Positions 18,040-25,776 of a stretch of 64,000 nucleotides of DNA are shown here, piece after piece. The stretch is from Bradyrhizobium sp. SZCCT0231. GTDB taxonomy: Bacteria > Pseudomonadota > Alphaproteobacteria > Rhizobiales > Xanthobacteraceae. The translations under genes and the position numbers were made by a program. The stretch is taken from contig NZ_JAFCKP010000001.1 in NCBI RefSeq assembly GCF_018130245.1, positions 434,001-498,000 on the forward strand, read 5' to 3'. How positions within the stretch are numbered: position 1 is the stretch's first letter; the number at the start of each line of letters is the position of its first letter. The notes beneath the pieces were generated by a model. It searched no databases and was not told the origin of the DNA. It worked only from the letters and a program-made list of their open reading frames with translations.

Positions 18040-19023
18040 CTAATCCGCCACCAGCACGTCGGCCACGAATTTCGGTTCGCGCACGGCCTGGCCCGTGAAC
18101 GGCGAGCCCTGCTCGAACCATGAGCGCGGCGCCGGTGCGCCCCACAGCGTCTGGCGGCGCGGATCGCGCAGCGACCAGCGCAGCGGCTCGTGGTCGTGAT
18201 CCCCCGTGAAATAATCGCTGGTGTAGAGCTCGAGGCGGTGTCCATCGGGGTCGCGGACATAGAGGAAGAACGCATTCGAGATGCCGTGACGGCCTGGGCC
18301 GCGCTCGATGTTCTTCACAAAGCCTTGCGAAGCCATGACGTCGCAGAGATGGATGATGTTCATCGCCGTCGGCGTCCAGTAGGCGAAGTGATGCAGGCGC
18401 GGGCCCTTGCCGTTGGTGATGGCAAAATCGTGGACATTGCCTTTGCGATGCATCCAGGCCGCCGCGATGCGCCCGTTCGGCCCGTCCTCCTCGGCATATT
18501 CGGTGAGGCGGAAGCCGAGCCGGGCGTAGAATTCCATGGTGTCCTGCACTTCAGCAGCGAAGACGTTGAAATGGTCGAGCCGCTGCGGATGGCAGCCCCG
18601 GTAGAGATCGTAGCGGCGCAAGAGATGCGGCCGCCGCTCCATCGCCGCGTAGAGCTCGATCTGGAAGCCGAACGGATCGGTGAATTGCAGCGTGCGGCCC
18701 TGGAACGGCTGATCGACGAAGGCATAGCCGAGGCCGTTCTCGGAGAGGAACGCGGCAGCCTTGTCGAGGTCTTTGTCATTGCCGACCTTGAAGCCGAGCC
18801 TGTTACAGGCGGGCACCGCTGCTTTCCGCAGCACCAGCGAATGATGCTGATGCTCTTCCGCCGCGCGCAGGTAAACGACCTTGTCGTCGGCATCCTCGAC
18901 ATGCAGGCCGACGGTGGTCTCGTAGAACTCGCGGCTCAGCTTCAGGTCGGTGACGTCGAGCACGACGTGGCTGGAGCGGATGATGTTGAACGGCGGTTCG
19001 AAGATGTGTTGCGGTACCGGCAT
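18040..19023 (-). CDS. hpaD: Extradiol ring-cleavage dioxygenase (VOC), homoprotocatechuate 2,3-dioxygenase
   Basis: A 327-residue type I extradiol dioxygenase with two vicinal oxygen chelate domains. The C-terminal domain carries the Fe/Mn ligands: His in LDHFNVFA, His in LHHFAYWT and Glu in HRLELYTSDY. It would open 3,4-dihydroxyphenylacetate at the 2,3 bond to 5-carboxymethyl-2-hydroxymuconate semialdehyde. The flanking genes, the semialdehyde dehydrogenase (hpaE), isomerase (hpaF) and hydratase (hpaH), fit exactly the following steps. Start ATG 19023 (MPVPQHIFEPPF). A 128-bp gap to hpaE contains a palindromic repeat. Confidence 0.88.
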   Translation of the reverse strand: MPVPQHIFEPPFNIIRSSHVVLDVTDLKLSREFYETTVGLHVEDADDKVVYLRAAEEHQHHSLVLRKAAVPACNRLGFKVGNDKDLDKAAAFLSENGLGYAFVDQPFQGRTLQFTDPFGFQIELYAAMERRPHLLRRYDLYRGCHPQRLDHFNVFAAEVQDTMEFYARLGFRLTEYAEEDGPNGRIAAAWMHRKGNVHDFAITNGKGPRLHHFAYWTPTAMNIIHLCDVMASQGFVKNIERGPGRHGISNAFFLYVRDPDGHRLELYTSDYFTGDHDHEPLRWSLRDPRRQTLWGAPAPRSWFEQGSPFTGQAVREPKFVADVLVAD

Positions 19024-19043
19024 TGGCGTTTCCCCTCGTTCCT

Positions 19044-19145
19044 GTCATTCCGGGGCGGCTCGCAGAGCCGAGCCCGGAATCCATCGCGCAGCAGAGTCGG
19101 TTGATGAATGGATTCCGGCTCGTGCTTCGCACGCCCCGGAATGAC
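19044..19145. repeat. Palindromic repeat, family B (copy 3)
   Basis: It begins GTCATTCCGGGGCGGCT and ends CGCACGCCCCGGAATGAC, with the inner GGAATCCAT arms shared with copy 1 at 7943-8046. It is inserted between hpaE and hpaD within the same transcription unit, so the transcript would carry a large hairpin. Confidence 0.85.
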
Positions 19146-19151
19146 TCTTCC

Positions 19152-20690
19152 CTAAATTCCCAGCTTCTGAATCTTGTGCGTGCCCCGCGCCAGCGAGACG
19201 TGCTTGGTTTCCATGTAGAAGTCGAACGAGTAGTCGCCGCCGTCGCGGCCGATGCCCGAGGCCTTCATGCCGCCGAATGGCGTCGGCAGATGGCGGACGT
19301 TCTCCGAATTCAGCCAGATCATGCCGGCCTCCAGCGCGTCGGCGACACGCAGGGCGCGGCCGACGTCGTTGGTCCAGACATAGCCGGTGAGGCCATAGCG
19401 GATATCGTTGGCGATCTCGATGGCGTCCTTCTCGTCGCGGAAGGGCAGCACGGTGAGGAACGGGCCGAACACCTCCTCCTGCGCCACCCGCATCTTGCCG
19501 TGTGCGCCGGTGACGAGGGTCGGCTCGACGTAATGCCCGCCGCCCGGGCCGTCATAGGCCCTGCCGCCGACTGCGATGGTCGCGCCGTCCTGCCGCGCGA
19601 CGTCGAAATAGGAGCAGACCTTTGCGAGGTGACGTTCGTGGATCAGCGGCCCGATCTCGGTGGCGGGATCGAGGGGATGGCCGACCTTCAGCACCTTCAC
19701 GCGTGCGGTCAACTTCTCCACGAATTTTTCCGCGATGCTCTGCTGGATCAGCAGGCGACTGGAAGAAGTGCAGCGCTCGCCGTTGAGCGAGTAGATCATG
19801 AACACGACGGCATCGAGCGCGCGTTCGAGATCGGCATCGTCGAACACGATCACCGGGTTCTTGCCGCCGAGCTCGAAATGCACGCGCTTCAAGGTCGGCG
19901 CGCCCTGAACCATGATCGCCGATCCCGTCGCGCTTTCGCCGACGAAGCCGATCGCCTTGATGGCGGGATGCTCGGTCAGCGCCTTGCCGGCTTCCTCGCC
20001 AAAGCCGTGCACGGTGTTGAGCACGCCGTCGGGCACGCCGGCTTCCTTCACGAGCCTTCCCAGAATGGAAGCGGTCACCGGCGACCACTCGGCCGGCTTG
20101 TGCACGACGGTGCAGCCCGCGGCCAGCGCCGGGGCAATCTTCCAGGTCGAGAGCATGAACGGCGTGTTCCACGGCGTGATCACGCCGACCGGACCGATCG
20201 GCACCCGCGTCGAGACGTTCCAGTGCTCGTCGCTCGGCGTGTTGAGACCGTCGCGCGCCTCGCTGCATTTGTCGGCGAAGAAGCGGAAATTCTCGGCGGC
20301 GCGGATCGCGGCCTTGGCCATGAAGCGATAGGCTTGGCCGGTGTCGATGCATTCGAGCACCGCGATGTCCTCGGCATTATCCTCGATCGCATCAGCCACC
20401 CGATGCAGCAGCTTGCGCCGCATCGCCGGCCCCATGTCGCGCCAGGACTTGAAGGCGAGCGAAGCAGCCGTCGCCGCGCGATCGATATCCTCGGCATTGC
20501 CACGTGCGACGCTGGCGAGTGTTGCGCCATCGACAGGCGACTTGGTCTCGAACGTCTCGCCGGAGATCGAGGCGATGGTCTTGCCGTCGATCATGTGGCC
20601 GATGCCGTCAGCGCGCAGCGTCTTCAGCAGCGGCGCGACGCGCTCGCGATTGGCCTGGAATACGTCGCCTTTCGGGGTGGGCTTATCCAT
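19152..20690 (-). CDS. hpaE: 5-carboxymethyl-2-hydroxymuconate semialdehyde dehydrogenase
   Basis: A 512-residue aldehyde dehydrogenase. The active-site Cys is in NGERCTSSSRLL, the general-base Glu in FELGGKNPV, and the NAD-binding region in PWNTPFMLSTWK. In this pathway it oxidises the ring-cleavage semialdehyde made by HpaD to 5-carboxymethyl-2-hydroxymuconate, reducing NAD. The start ATG 20690 overlaps the end of hpaF by 8 bp, so the two are translationally coupled. The protein is somewhat longer at the N-terminus than many ALDHs, which is usual for HpaE. Identification as HpaE rests on the neighbours, as ALDH subfamilies are hard to separate by eye. Confidence 0.9.
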   Translation of the reverse strand: MDKPTPKGDVFQANRERVAPLLKTLRADGIGHMIDGKTIASISGETFETKSPVDGATLASVARGNAEDIDRAATAASLAFKSWRDMGPAMRRKLLHRVADAIEDNAEDIAVLECIDTGQAYRFMAKAAIRAAENFRFFADKCSEARDGLNTPSDEHWNVSTRVPIGPVGVITPWNTPFMLSTWKIAPALAAGCTVVHKPAEWSPVTASILGRLVKEAGVPDGVLNTVHGFGEEAGKALTEHPAIKAIGFVGESATGSAIMVQGAPTLKRVHFELGGKNPVIVFDDADLERALDAVVFMIYSLNGERCTSSSRLLIQQSIAEKFVEKLTARVKVLKVGHPLDPATEIGPLIHERHLAKVCSYFDVARQDGATIAVGGRAYDGPGGGHYVEPTLVTGAHGKMRVAQEEVFGPFLTVLPFRDEKDAIEIANDIRYGLTGYVWTNDVGRALRVADALEAGMIWLNSENVRHLPTPFGGMKASGIGRDGGDYSFDFYMETKHVSLARGTHKIQKLGI

Positions 20691-21081
20691 GGGCGGCCTC
20701 CGCTTTCAGGGCGTCGTGGATGTTGTTGCGCTTCCAGCTCGTATCCTTGTCGTTGATCTGCATGTCGAACGACAGAGCGAGCTTGCCGGCGGCGAAGACG
20801 GGATCGAGATGTTTTGAGAGCGCCTGGAAGACGTGTTCGCCGGCCTTCTGACGCGTCTTGAGATCGCGGCCCTCGCCGATGCGCAGCACCATGTCCAGAA
20901 ACCCGTAGTCCTGGCGCGCGTCAGCGATCGCATAATGCTCGCACCTGACAGCGCGAACGCGGATGCCGCCAAGCGGGAAGATGCCGGTCTCGACCGCCGC
21001 CTTGCGCACCACCTCGCACACCGCGCCGATGTCGAGGCGGCCGTCGAGATTGGCCGAATATTCGATCGTGAAATGCGGCAT
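20683..21081 (-). CDS. hpaF: 5-carboxymethyl-2-hydroxymuconate isomerase
   Basis: A 132-residue tautomerase-superfamily protein. After removal of Met1 the N-terminus is Pro (MPHFTIEYSANLDG), the catalytic base of this family. It converts 5-carboxymethyl-2-hydroxymuconate to 5-oxopent-3-ene-1,2,5-tricarboxylate between HpaE and HpaG. Other expected features are VRAVRCEHYAIAD and the C-terminal SFDMQINDKDTSWKRNNIH. It is 30 bp after hpaH and overlaps the hpaE start by 8 bp. Confidence 0.92.
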   Translation of the reverse strand: MPHFTIEYSANLDGRLDIGAVCEVVRKAAVETGIFPLGGIRVRAVRCEHYAIADARQDYGFLDMVLRIGEGRDLKTRQKAGEHVFQALSKHLDPVFAAGKLALSFDMQINDKDTSWKRNNIHDALKAEAAHG

Positions 21082-21111
21082 CGCGGTTTCACTCCCTGTC
21101 TTCTTGTTCGC

Positions 21112-21918
21112 CTAAGCGAAGTAGCAGCTCACCGAGCCATAGGCGCCATAGTCGGCCTGAATTGTGTCGCCCTTGCGAGTCTCGATCGGACGGATGAAGG
21201 AGCCGGCGAGCACGACCTGCCCGGGCTCGAGCGCAAGCCCGAGCGGGGCGATCTTGTTGGCGAGCCAGGCCACGGCTGTGGCGGGATGGTTGAGCACGCC
21301 GGCGGCAAGACCCGTCTCTTCCAGCTGGCCGTTCCTGAAACAGAGCGCGCCGATCCAGCGCAGGTCAGCATCGAGCGGGCGGATCGGGCGGCCGCCGAGC
21401 ACGATGCCGGCATTCGCCGCATTGTCTGCGATGGTGTCGAAAATCTTTCGCGTCGCCTTGGTTCTGGGATCGACGCGCTCGATCCGCGTATCCAAAATCT
21501 CCAGCGCCGGCACCACGAAATCGGTGGCGTTCAGCACGTCGAACATCGTGCAGCCGGGGCCGGCGAGCCGTTTGCTCATGACGAAGGCGAGCTCGGCCTC
21601 GACGCGCGTCGCGATGAAGCGCTCGGTCGGCACCAGCCCGCCATCGGCGAAGAACATGTCGTCGAGCAGCACGCCGGAATCCGGCTCGTCGATATTGAGC
21701 GCGCTCTGCATCGCCTTCGAGGTCAGGCCGATCTTGTGGCCTTTCACCACGCGTCCCTCGGCAATCTTGACGCCGACCCAGGCCTTCTGAATCGCGTAGG
21801 CGTCCGCGATGGTGATGTCCGGGAAGTCTTGCGAGAGCTGCCGGATCTGCGTGCGGGTCTTCTCCGCCCGGTGCAGACGCCTCGCGCAAGCTTGGATATC
21901 GTCGTTGGAAAGCGCCAT
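21112..21918 (-). CDS. hpaH: 2-oxo-hept-4-ene-1,7-dioate hydratase
   Basis: A 268-residue member of the MhpD/HpaH hydratase family (FAH-like fold). Characteristic stretches are KGHKIGLTSKAMQ, EAELAFVMSK (metal-binding acidic residues) and the C-terminal VLAGSFIRPIETRKGD. It adds water to 2-oxohept-4-enedioate to give 4-hydroxy-2-oxoheptanedioate, the substrate of HpaI. It is the first gene of the minus-strand hpaHFEDG run; its start (ATG 21918) is 111 bp from the divergent hpaR start, with a 14-bp palindrome between them. The order of genes within the operon does not follow the order of reactions. Confidence 0.92.
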   Translation of the reverse strand: MALSNDDIQACARRLHRAEKTRTQIRQLSQDFPDITIADAYAIQKAWVGVKIAEGRVVKGHKIGLTSKAMQSALNIDEPDSGVLLDDMFFADGGLVPTERFIATRVEAELAFVMSKRLAGPGCTMFDVLNATDFVVPALEILDTRIERVDPRTKATRKIFDTIADNAANAGIVLGGRPIRPLDADLRWIGALCFRNGQLEETGLAAGVLNHPATAVAWLANKIAPLGLALEPGQVVLAGSFIRPIETRKGDTIQADYGAYGSVSCYFA

Positions 21919-21952
21919 TCGTCATCTTACAAATCGTGGTGCTCGGGAGATG

Positions 21953-21966
21953 CTTAACATGTTAAG
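21953..21966. promoter_or_regulatory. Perfect 14-bp palindrome, probable HpaR operator
   Basis: CTTAACATGTTAAG is a perfect palindrome 34 bp upstream of hpaH and 63 bp upstream of hpaR. Its AT-rich form in GC-rich DNA and its place between a MarR-family regulator and the operon it would control fit a dimeric winged-helix operator. HpaR of E. coli is known to bind within its hpa promoter region; binding here is inferred. Confidence 0.75.
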
Positions 21967-22029
21967 TGAATGCGTCAACAGAATTTCGGCTTGCTGCACT
22001 GCAAACGTTTTGCGGTCTGAAAGGGCGTC

Positions 22030-22548
22030 ATGACGAAGAAATCCGCCGATCCCGCCAACGGAAGCGCGCCTGCCGCGCGCCAGGTGCCGATGCGCGACTT
22101 CTCGCGCTCGCTGCCGATGTCGCTGCTGCGGGCCCGCGAAGCCGTGATGCGGCAGTTCCGTCCCTCCCTGCGCGAGCACGGTCTCACCGAGCAGCAATGG
22201 CGTATCCTGCGGGCATTGGCGGCGATCGAGGCGGTCGAGGTCACGGAACTCGCGCGCACGGCATTCCTGCTCGGGCCGAGCCTGTCGCGCATCCTGCGCG
22301 ACCTCGAGGCCCGCAACCTGATCGAGCGCAAGACGGCGAAAGCCGACCAGCGCCGCAGCATGGTCTCGATCTCGAAAGAGGGCGTGAAGCTGATGGCCTC
22401 GGTGGCGCCGACGTCGGAGGCGATCTATGCCGAGATCACGCGGCGCTTTGGCGCCCGCAAGCTCGCCGAGTTGCAGGAGATGCTCGGCGAGCTCGAACGG
22501 AGCCTTGCGGGGCTCGGAGGCGCGGACGAGACAATAGCCGGGGAGTGA
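22030..22548 (+). CDS. hpaR: MarR-family regulator of homoprotocatechuate degradation
   Basis: A 172-residue MarR-family winged-helix protein. The DNA-binding part includes LTEQQWRILRALAAIEAVEVTEL, the recognition helix FLLGPSLSRILRDLE, and the wing ERKTAKADQRRSMVSIS. It matches the HpaR subfamily in length and in the N-terminal RDFSRSLPMSLLRAREAVM. It should repress the hpa genes until an aromatic inducer (such as 4-hydroxyphenylacetate or homoprotocatechuate) binds. It is divergent from hpaH and followed 115 bp later by hpaI on the same strand. ATG 22030 is the start; a palindrome upstream is the likely operator. Confidence 0.9.
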   Translation: MTKKSADPANGSAPAARQVPMRDFSRSLPMSLLRAREAVMRQFRPSLREHGLTEQQWRILRALAAIEAVEVTELARTAFLLGPSLSRILRDLEARNLIERKTAKADQRRSMVSISKEGVKLMASVAPTSEAIYAEITRRFGARKLAELQEMLGELERSLAGLGGADETIAGE

Positions 22549-22663
22549 AACCAGATATGCGTGCGTGCGCGGCGAGAGCCATGGACATTCACGCTTTTTT
22601 TCGCTCAAAGTGCGGCCCAACCCGATCCGCGGCGAGTGAGAGCAACAGGGAAGGAAAGGCAAC

Positions 22664-23440
22664 GTGGCGAACAAAGTCAAAGAGATCTGGAAGTCGGGCA
22701 AGGCCGTGGTCAATGCGTGGCTGGCAATTCCCTCCGGCTTCTCGGCCGAGATGGTCGCGCAATGCGGCTTCGACAGCGTCACGGTCGACATGCAGCACGG
22801 CGTGCAGGACTATCTCTCGATGGTGCAGTGCTTCCAGGCGATGGACAAGCACCCGGTGACCCCGATGGTCCGCGTGCCCTGGAACGAGCCCGGCATCATC
22901 GGCAAGGTGCTCGATGGCGGCGCCTATGGCGTGATCTGCCCGATGGTCAACACGCCGCAGGAAGCCCGGAACCTGGTCTCCTATGCGAAATATCCGCCGA
23001 AGGGCGTGCGCTCCAACGGCCCGATCCGCGCCGGCATGTACGGCACCGCCGGCTCCTACCAGAAGACGGCCAATGACGAGATCGTGCTGCTGCCGATGAT
23101 GGAGACCCGGACCGCGGTCGAGAACATGGAGGCGATCCTCGACGTCGAAGGCATCGACGGTGTCTATATCGGCCCGTCCGATCTCGGCTTCTCCTACGGC
23201 CTCGAGCCCAAGCTCGACCGCAGCGAGCCCGAGATCCTCGCGATCTACGAGAAGATCATCAAGGAATGCGGCAAGCGCGGCCTCAACCCGGGCATCCATT
23301 GCAGCGGCGCCGAAGGCGCGGCGCGCGCCATCAACATGGGCTTCAAGCTGGTGACGCTGTCCAATGAAGTCGGCCTGATGACGACCTACGCCAAGATGCA
23401 GGTCAACGCGACCCGCAAGGAGTCGGGCGGAAAGGCTTGA
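22664..23440 (+). CDS. hpaI: 4-hydroxy-2-oxoheptanedioate aldolase (HpaI family)
   Basis: A 258-residue class II pyruvate aldolase. It starts with GTG at 22664 behind a strong GGGAAGGAAAGG site. Family motifs are VTVDMQHG, MVRVPWNEP (substrate-binding Arg), LLPMMETRTAVENM (metal-ligand Glu) and GPSDLGFSYG (metal-ligand Asp). HpaI splits 4-hydroxy-2-oxoheptanedioate into pyruvate and succinate semialdehyde, the last step of the pathway encoded on the other strand. Relatives act on other hydroxy-oxoacids, but the neighbouring hpaR and hpaHFEDG genes support this role. The hpaI-uxaA intergenic space holds a long hairpin. Confidence 0.92.
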   Translation: MANKVKEIWKSGKAVVNAWLAIPSGFSAEMVAQCGFDSVTVDMQHGVQDYLSMVQCFQAMDKHPVTPMVRVPWNEPGIIGKVLDGGAYGVICPMVNTPQEARNLVSYAKYPPKGVRSNGPIRAGMYGTAGSYQKTANDEIVLLPMMETRTAVENMEAILDVEGIDGVYIGPSDLGFSYGLEPKLDRSEPEILAIYEKIIKECGKRGLNPGIHCSGAEGAARAINMGFKLVTLSNEVGLMTTYAKMQVNATRKESGGKA

Positions 23441-23446
23441 TCTCTC

Positions 23447-23518
23447 GCGAATGGCGAATGGGGAGTGGCGAATGGCTGCTCCTCTTTTTCCATTCGCCAC
23501 TCCCCACTCGCTATTCGC
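23447..23518. repeat. Long intergenic hairpin with about 29-bp arms
   Basis: The left arm (23447-23475, beginning GCGAATGGCGAATGGGG) pairs with the right arm (23490-23518, ending CTCGCTATTCGC), with two mismatches. The loop is CTGCTCCTCTTTTT-like. It lies just after the hpaI stop and ends 19 bp before the next gene's ATG, so it may attenuate or process a joint transcript. The direct repetition of GCGAATGG within the arm suggests a repeat-derived element. Confidence 0.75.
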
Positions 23519-23536
23519 CTCCGAAGGAGACCTCCC

Positions 23537-25060
23537 ATGACCATCAGCCCCGTCATCCGCCTGCATCCCGATGATGGTGTGGTGATCGCGCGCGCGAGCC
23601 TGCCGCCGGGAACGGTGGTCGCAGACGGCGTGACCACGGTCGATCGCATCCCCTCCGGCCACAAGGTCGCGATCAAGCCGATCGCCGTCGGTGAGCCGGT
23701 GATCCGCTACGGCCAGATCATCGGCTTTGCGACCATTCCGATCGCGCCGGGCCAGCACGTGCACGTGCAGAATTGCGGCATGGGCGATTTCTCGAAGGAC
23801 TATGCGTATTGTGCCGACGTCAAGCCGACGCCGAATTTCGACCTGCCGGCGACCTTCGAAGGCATCCGCCGCCCGGACGGCCGCGTTGCCACGCGCAACT
23901 ATATCGGCATTCTCACCTCGGTGAATTGCAGCGCCCATGTCGCGAGCCTCGTCGCCGACGTCTTCAAGAAGAATCCGTTCACCGGCGACAATCCGCTGGC
24001 CGATTTCCCCGACGTCGACGGCGTGGTCGCGCTGACCCACAAGACCGGTTGCGGCATGACGCAGAACGAGCCGCTGGCGCTGCTCCGCCGCACGCTCGGC
24101 GGCTATGCGCGGCACGTCAATTTCTCCCACGTCATCGTGCTCGGCCTCGGCTGCGAGGTGAACCAGATCGGCGGCCTGATGGAAGAGCAGAAGCTCGCCG
24201 GCCGCCTGCGCGCGATGGACATCCAGGAGGTCGGCGGCACCCGCAAGACGGTCGAAGCAGGCATCGCCTTCGTGCGCGAGGCGCTTGCCGATGCCAACAA
24301 GGTCAAGCGCGAGACGGTGCCGGCGAGCGAGCTGACCGTGGCGCTGCAATGCGGCGGCTCGGACGGCTATTCCGGCGTGTCGGCCAATCCGGCGCTCGGT
24401 GCGGCCAGCGACCTCATCGTGCGCCATGGCGGCACCGTGATCCTGTCGGAGACGCCGGAGACCTACGGCGCCGAGCACCTGCTGACGCGCCGCGCCGTCA
24501 GCCGCGAGGTCGGCGAGAAGCTGGTCGATCTCATGCGCTGGTGGGACGAATACACGACGCGCGAAGGCGCCGAGATGAATGCCAATCCGAGCCCCGGCAA
24601 CAAGGCCGGCGGCCTCACCACCATTCTGGAGAAGTCGCTCGGCGCGATGGCGAAGGCCGGCACCACCAACCTCGTCGAGGTGCTGCGCTATGCCGAACCG
24701 GTGACCAAGCGTGGCTTCGTGTTCATGGACACGCCCGGCTACGATCCCGTGGCTGCGACCGGGCAGGTCGCCGGCGGCGCCAACCTCGTCTGCTTCACCA
24801 CGGGCCGCGGCAGCGTGTTCGGCTGCAAGCCGGCGCCCTCGATCAAGCTCGCCACCAACACGCCCATGTACAAGCGCATGGAAGAGGACATGGACGTCAA
24901 TTGCGGCACCATCCTCGAAGGCGAGGAGAGCGTCGAGCAATGCGGCCGGCGCATCTTCGATCTCATCCTCAAGACCGCCTCGGGCCAGCCGACCAAGAGC
25001 GAGAGCTTCGATTTCGGCGGCGCCGAGTTCGCGCCATGGGTGCTGGGCGCGACGATGTAG
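23537..25060 (+). CDS. UxaA family (altronate/galactarate dehydratase-like) hydrolyase
   Basis: A 507-residue protein starting at ATG 23537 after GAAGGAGA. The N-terminal SAF domain (about residues 15-95, containing HVHVQNCGMGDF) and the C-terminal catalytic part (KTGCGMTQNEP, LGLGCEVNQI, CGGSDGYSGVSANPALG and the late CFTTGRGSVFGCKPAPSIK) are the standard layout of D-altronate and D-galactarate dehydratases. These iron-dependent enzymes dehydrate sugar acids to 2-keto-3-deoxy acids. The substrate is uncertain. It follows hpaI by 96 bp; no uronate genes are next to it, so it might instead act on a hydroxy-acid linked to the aldolase. Confidence 0.88.
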   Translation: MTISPVIRLHPDDGVVIARASLPPGTVVADGVTTVDRIPSGHKVAIKPIAVGEPVIRYGQIIGFATIPIAPGQHVHVQNCGMGDFSKDYAYCADVKPTPNFDLPATFEGIRRPDGRVATRNYIGILTSVNCSAHVASLVADVFKKNPFTGDNPLADFPDVDGVVALTHKTGCGMTQNEPLALLRRTLGGYARHVNFSHVIVLGLGCEVNQIGGLMEEQKLAGRLRAMDIQEVGGTRKTVEAGIAFVREALADANKVKRETVPASELTVALQCGGSDGYSGVSANPALGAASDLIVRHGGTVILSETPETYGAEHLLTRRAVSREVGEKLVDLMRWWDEYTTREGAEMNANPSPGNKAGGLTTILEKSLGAMAKAGTTNLVEVLRYAEPVTKRGFVFMDTPGYDPVAATGQVAGGANLVCFTTGRGSVFGCKPAPSIKLATNTPMYKRMEEDMDVNCGTILEGEESVEQCGRRIFDLILKTASGQPTKSESFDFGGAEFAPWVLGATM

Positions 25061-25257
25061 TCGCGTGCGTACGTCGAACGCACAACGCAGCCGCGTGTGG
25101 TTCGCGCGAAATGCAACAATGGTTCGCTACGTAATGATACGGAGGCGGGCCTCTCTCGCAAGAGTTCCGCGGCTTACACCTGATTAACAATGTTGCCGTA
25201 GACAGAGCCCGATATGGCTCCGCACCGTCGCGTGGCCGGCTTTGAAGGGTCGAACCG

Positions 25258-25776
25258 ATGCACGCGATACGTCCCACTGGGGTGGAAAATCTCCTCGGCG
25301 ACGAGGAGCTGATCGTATCGAAGACCGATCTCAAAGGCCGCATCACCTACGCCAATGACGTCTTCATTCGTATGGCGAAATACTCTTACGCCGAGCTGAT
25401 GGGCGCCCCCCACAGCCTGATCCGCCATCCCGACATGCCGCGCGCCGTCTTCAAGCTGCTGTGGGACACGCTGCAGGCCAAGCAGGAGATCTTCGCCTAC
25501 GTCGTCAACCTGGCGAAGGACGGCAGTCATTACTGGGTGTTCGCCCACGTCACGCCGACCTTCGACGAGCGCGGCAATATCGTCGGGTATCACTCCAACC
25601 GTCGCAAGCCGGATCCCGCGCAGATCGAGCGCATCAAGCCGATCTACAGGACGCTGTGCGCGGAAGAGGCGCGGCATGCCAATGCCAAGGAGGGCATGCA
25701 TGCGAGCTTCGAGGCGATGGTCGGGCTGCTCAAGCAACAGGGTGTCGGTTACGATGAATTTGTGCTCTCTCTCTAA
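25258..25776 (+). CDS. PAS domain protein (Aer-type sensor)
   Basis: A 172-residue soluble protein made of one PAS domain. The segments [35 protein letters not shown] and the late GYHSNRRKP closely match the redox/energy-sensing PAS of Aer-like chemoreceptors, which bind FAD or haem-like ligands. There is no membrane segment or output domain in this frame. The chemoreceptor gene starts 23 bp before this stop, in a different frame, so the two make up a split Aer: sensor plus transducer. Start ATG 25258 ([13 protein letters not shown]). Alternatively a +1 frameshift has cut one longer gene. Confidence 0.87.
   Translation: MHAIRPTGVENLLGDEELIVSKTDLKGRITYANDVFIRMAKYSYAELMGAPHSLIRHPDMPRAVFKLLWDTLQAKQEIFAYVVNLAKDGSHYWVFAHVTPTFDERGNIVGYHSNRRKPDPAQIERIKPIYRTLCAEEARHANAKEGMHASFEAMVGLLKQQGVGYDEFVLSL

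Noticed and set aside
25754-25776. Sequencing frameshift between the PAS and chemoreceptor genes
   Set aside because: Both proteins have plausible ends and starts (YDEFVLSL stop; MNLCSLSK before a hydrophobic helix), so two real overlapping genes are preferred, though the alternative remains open.
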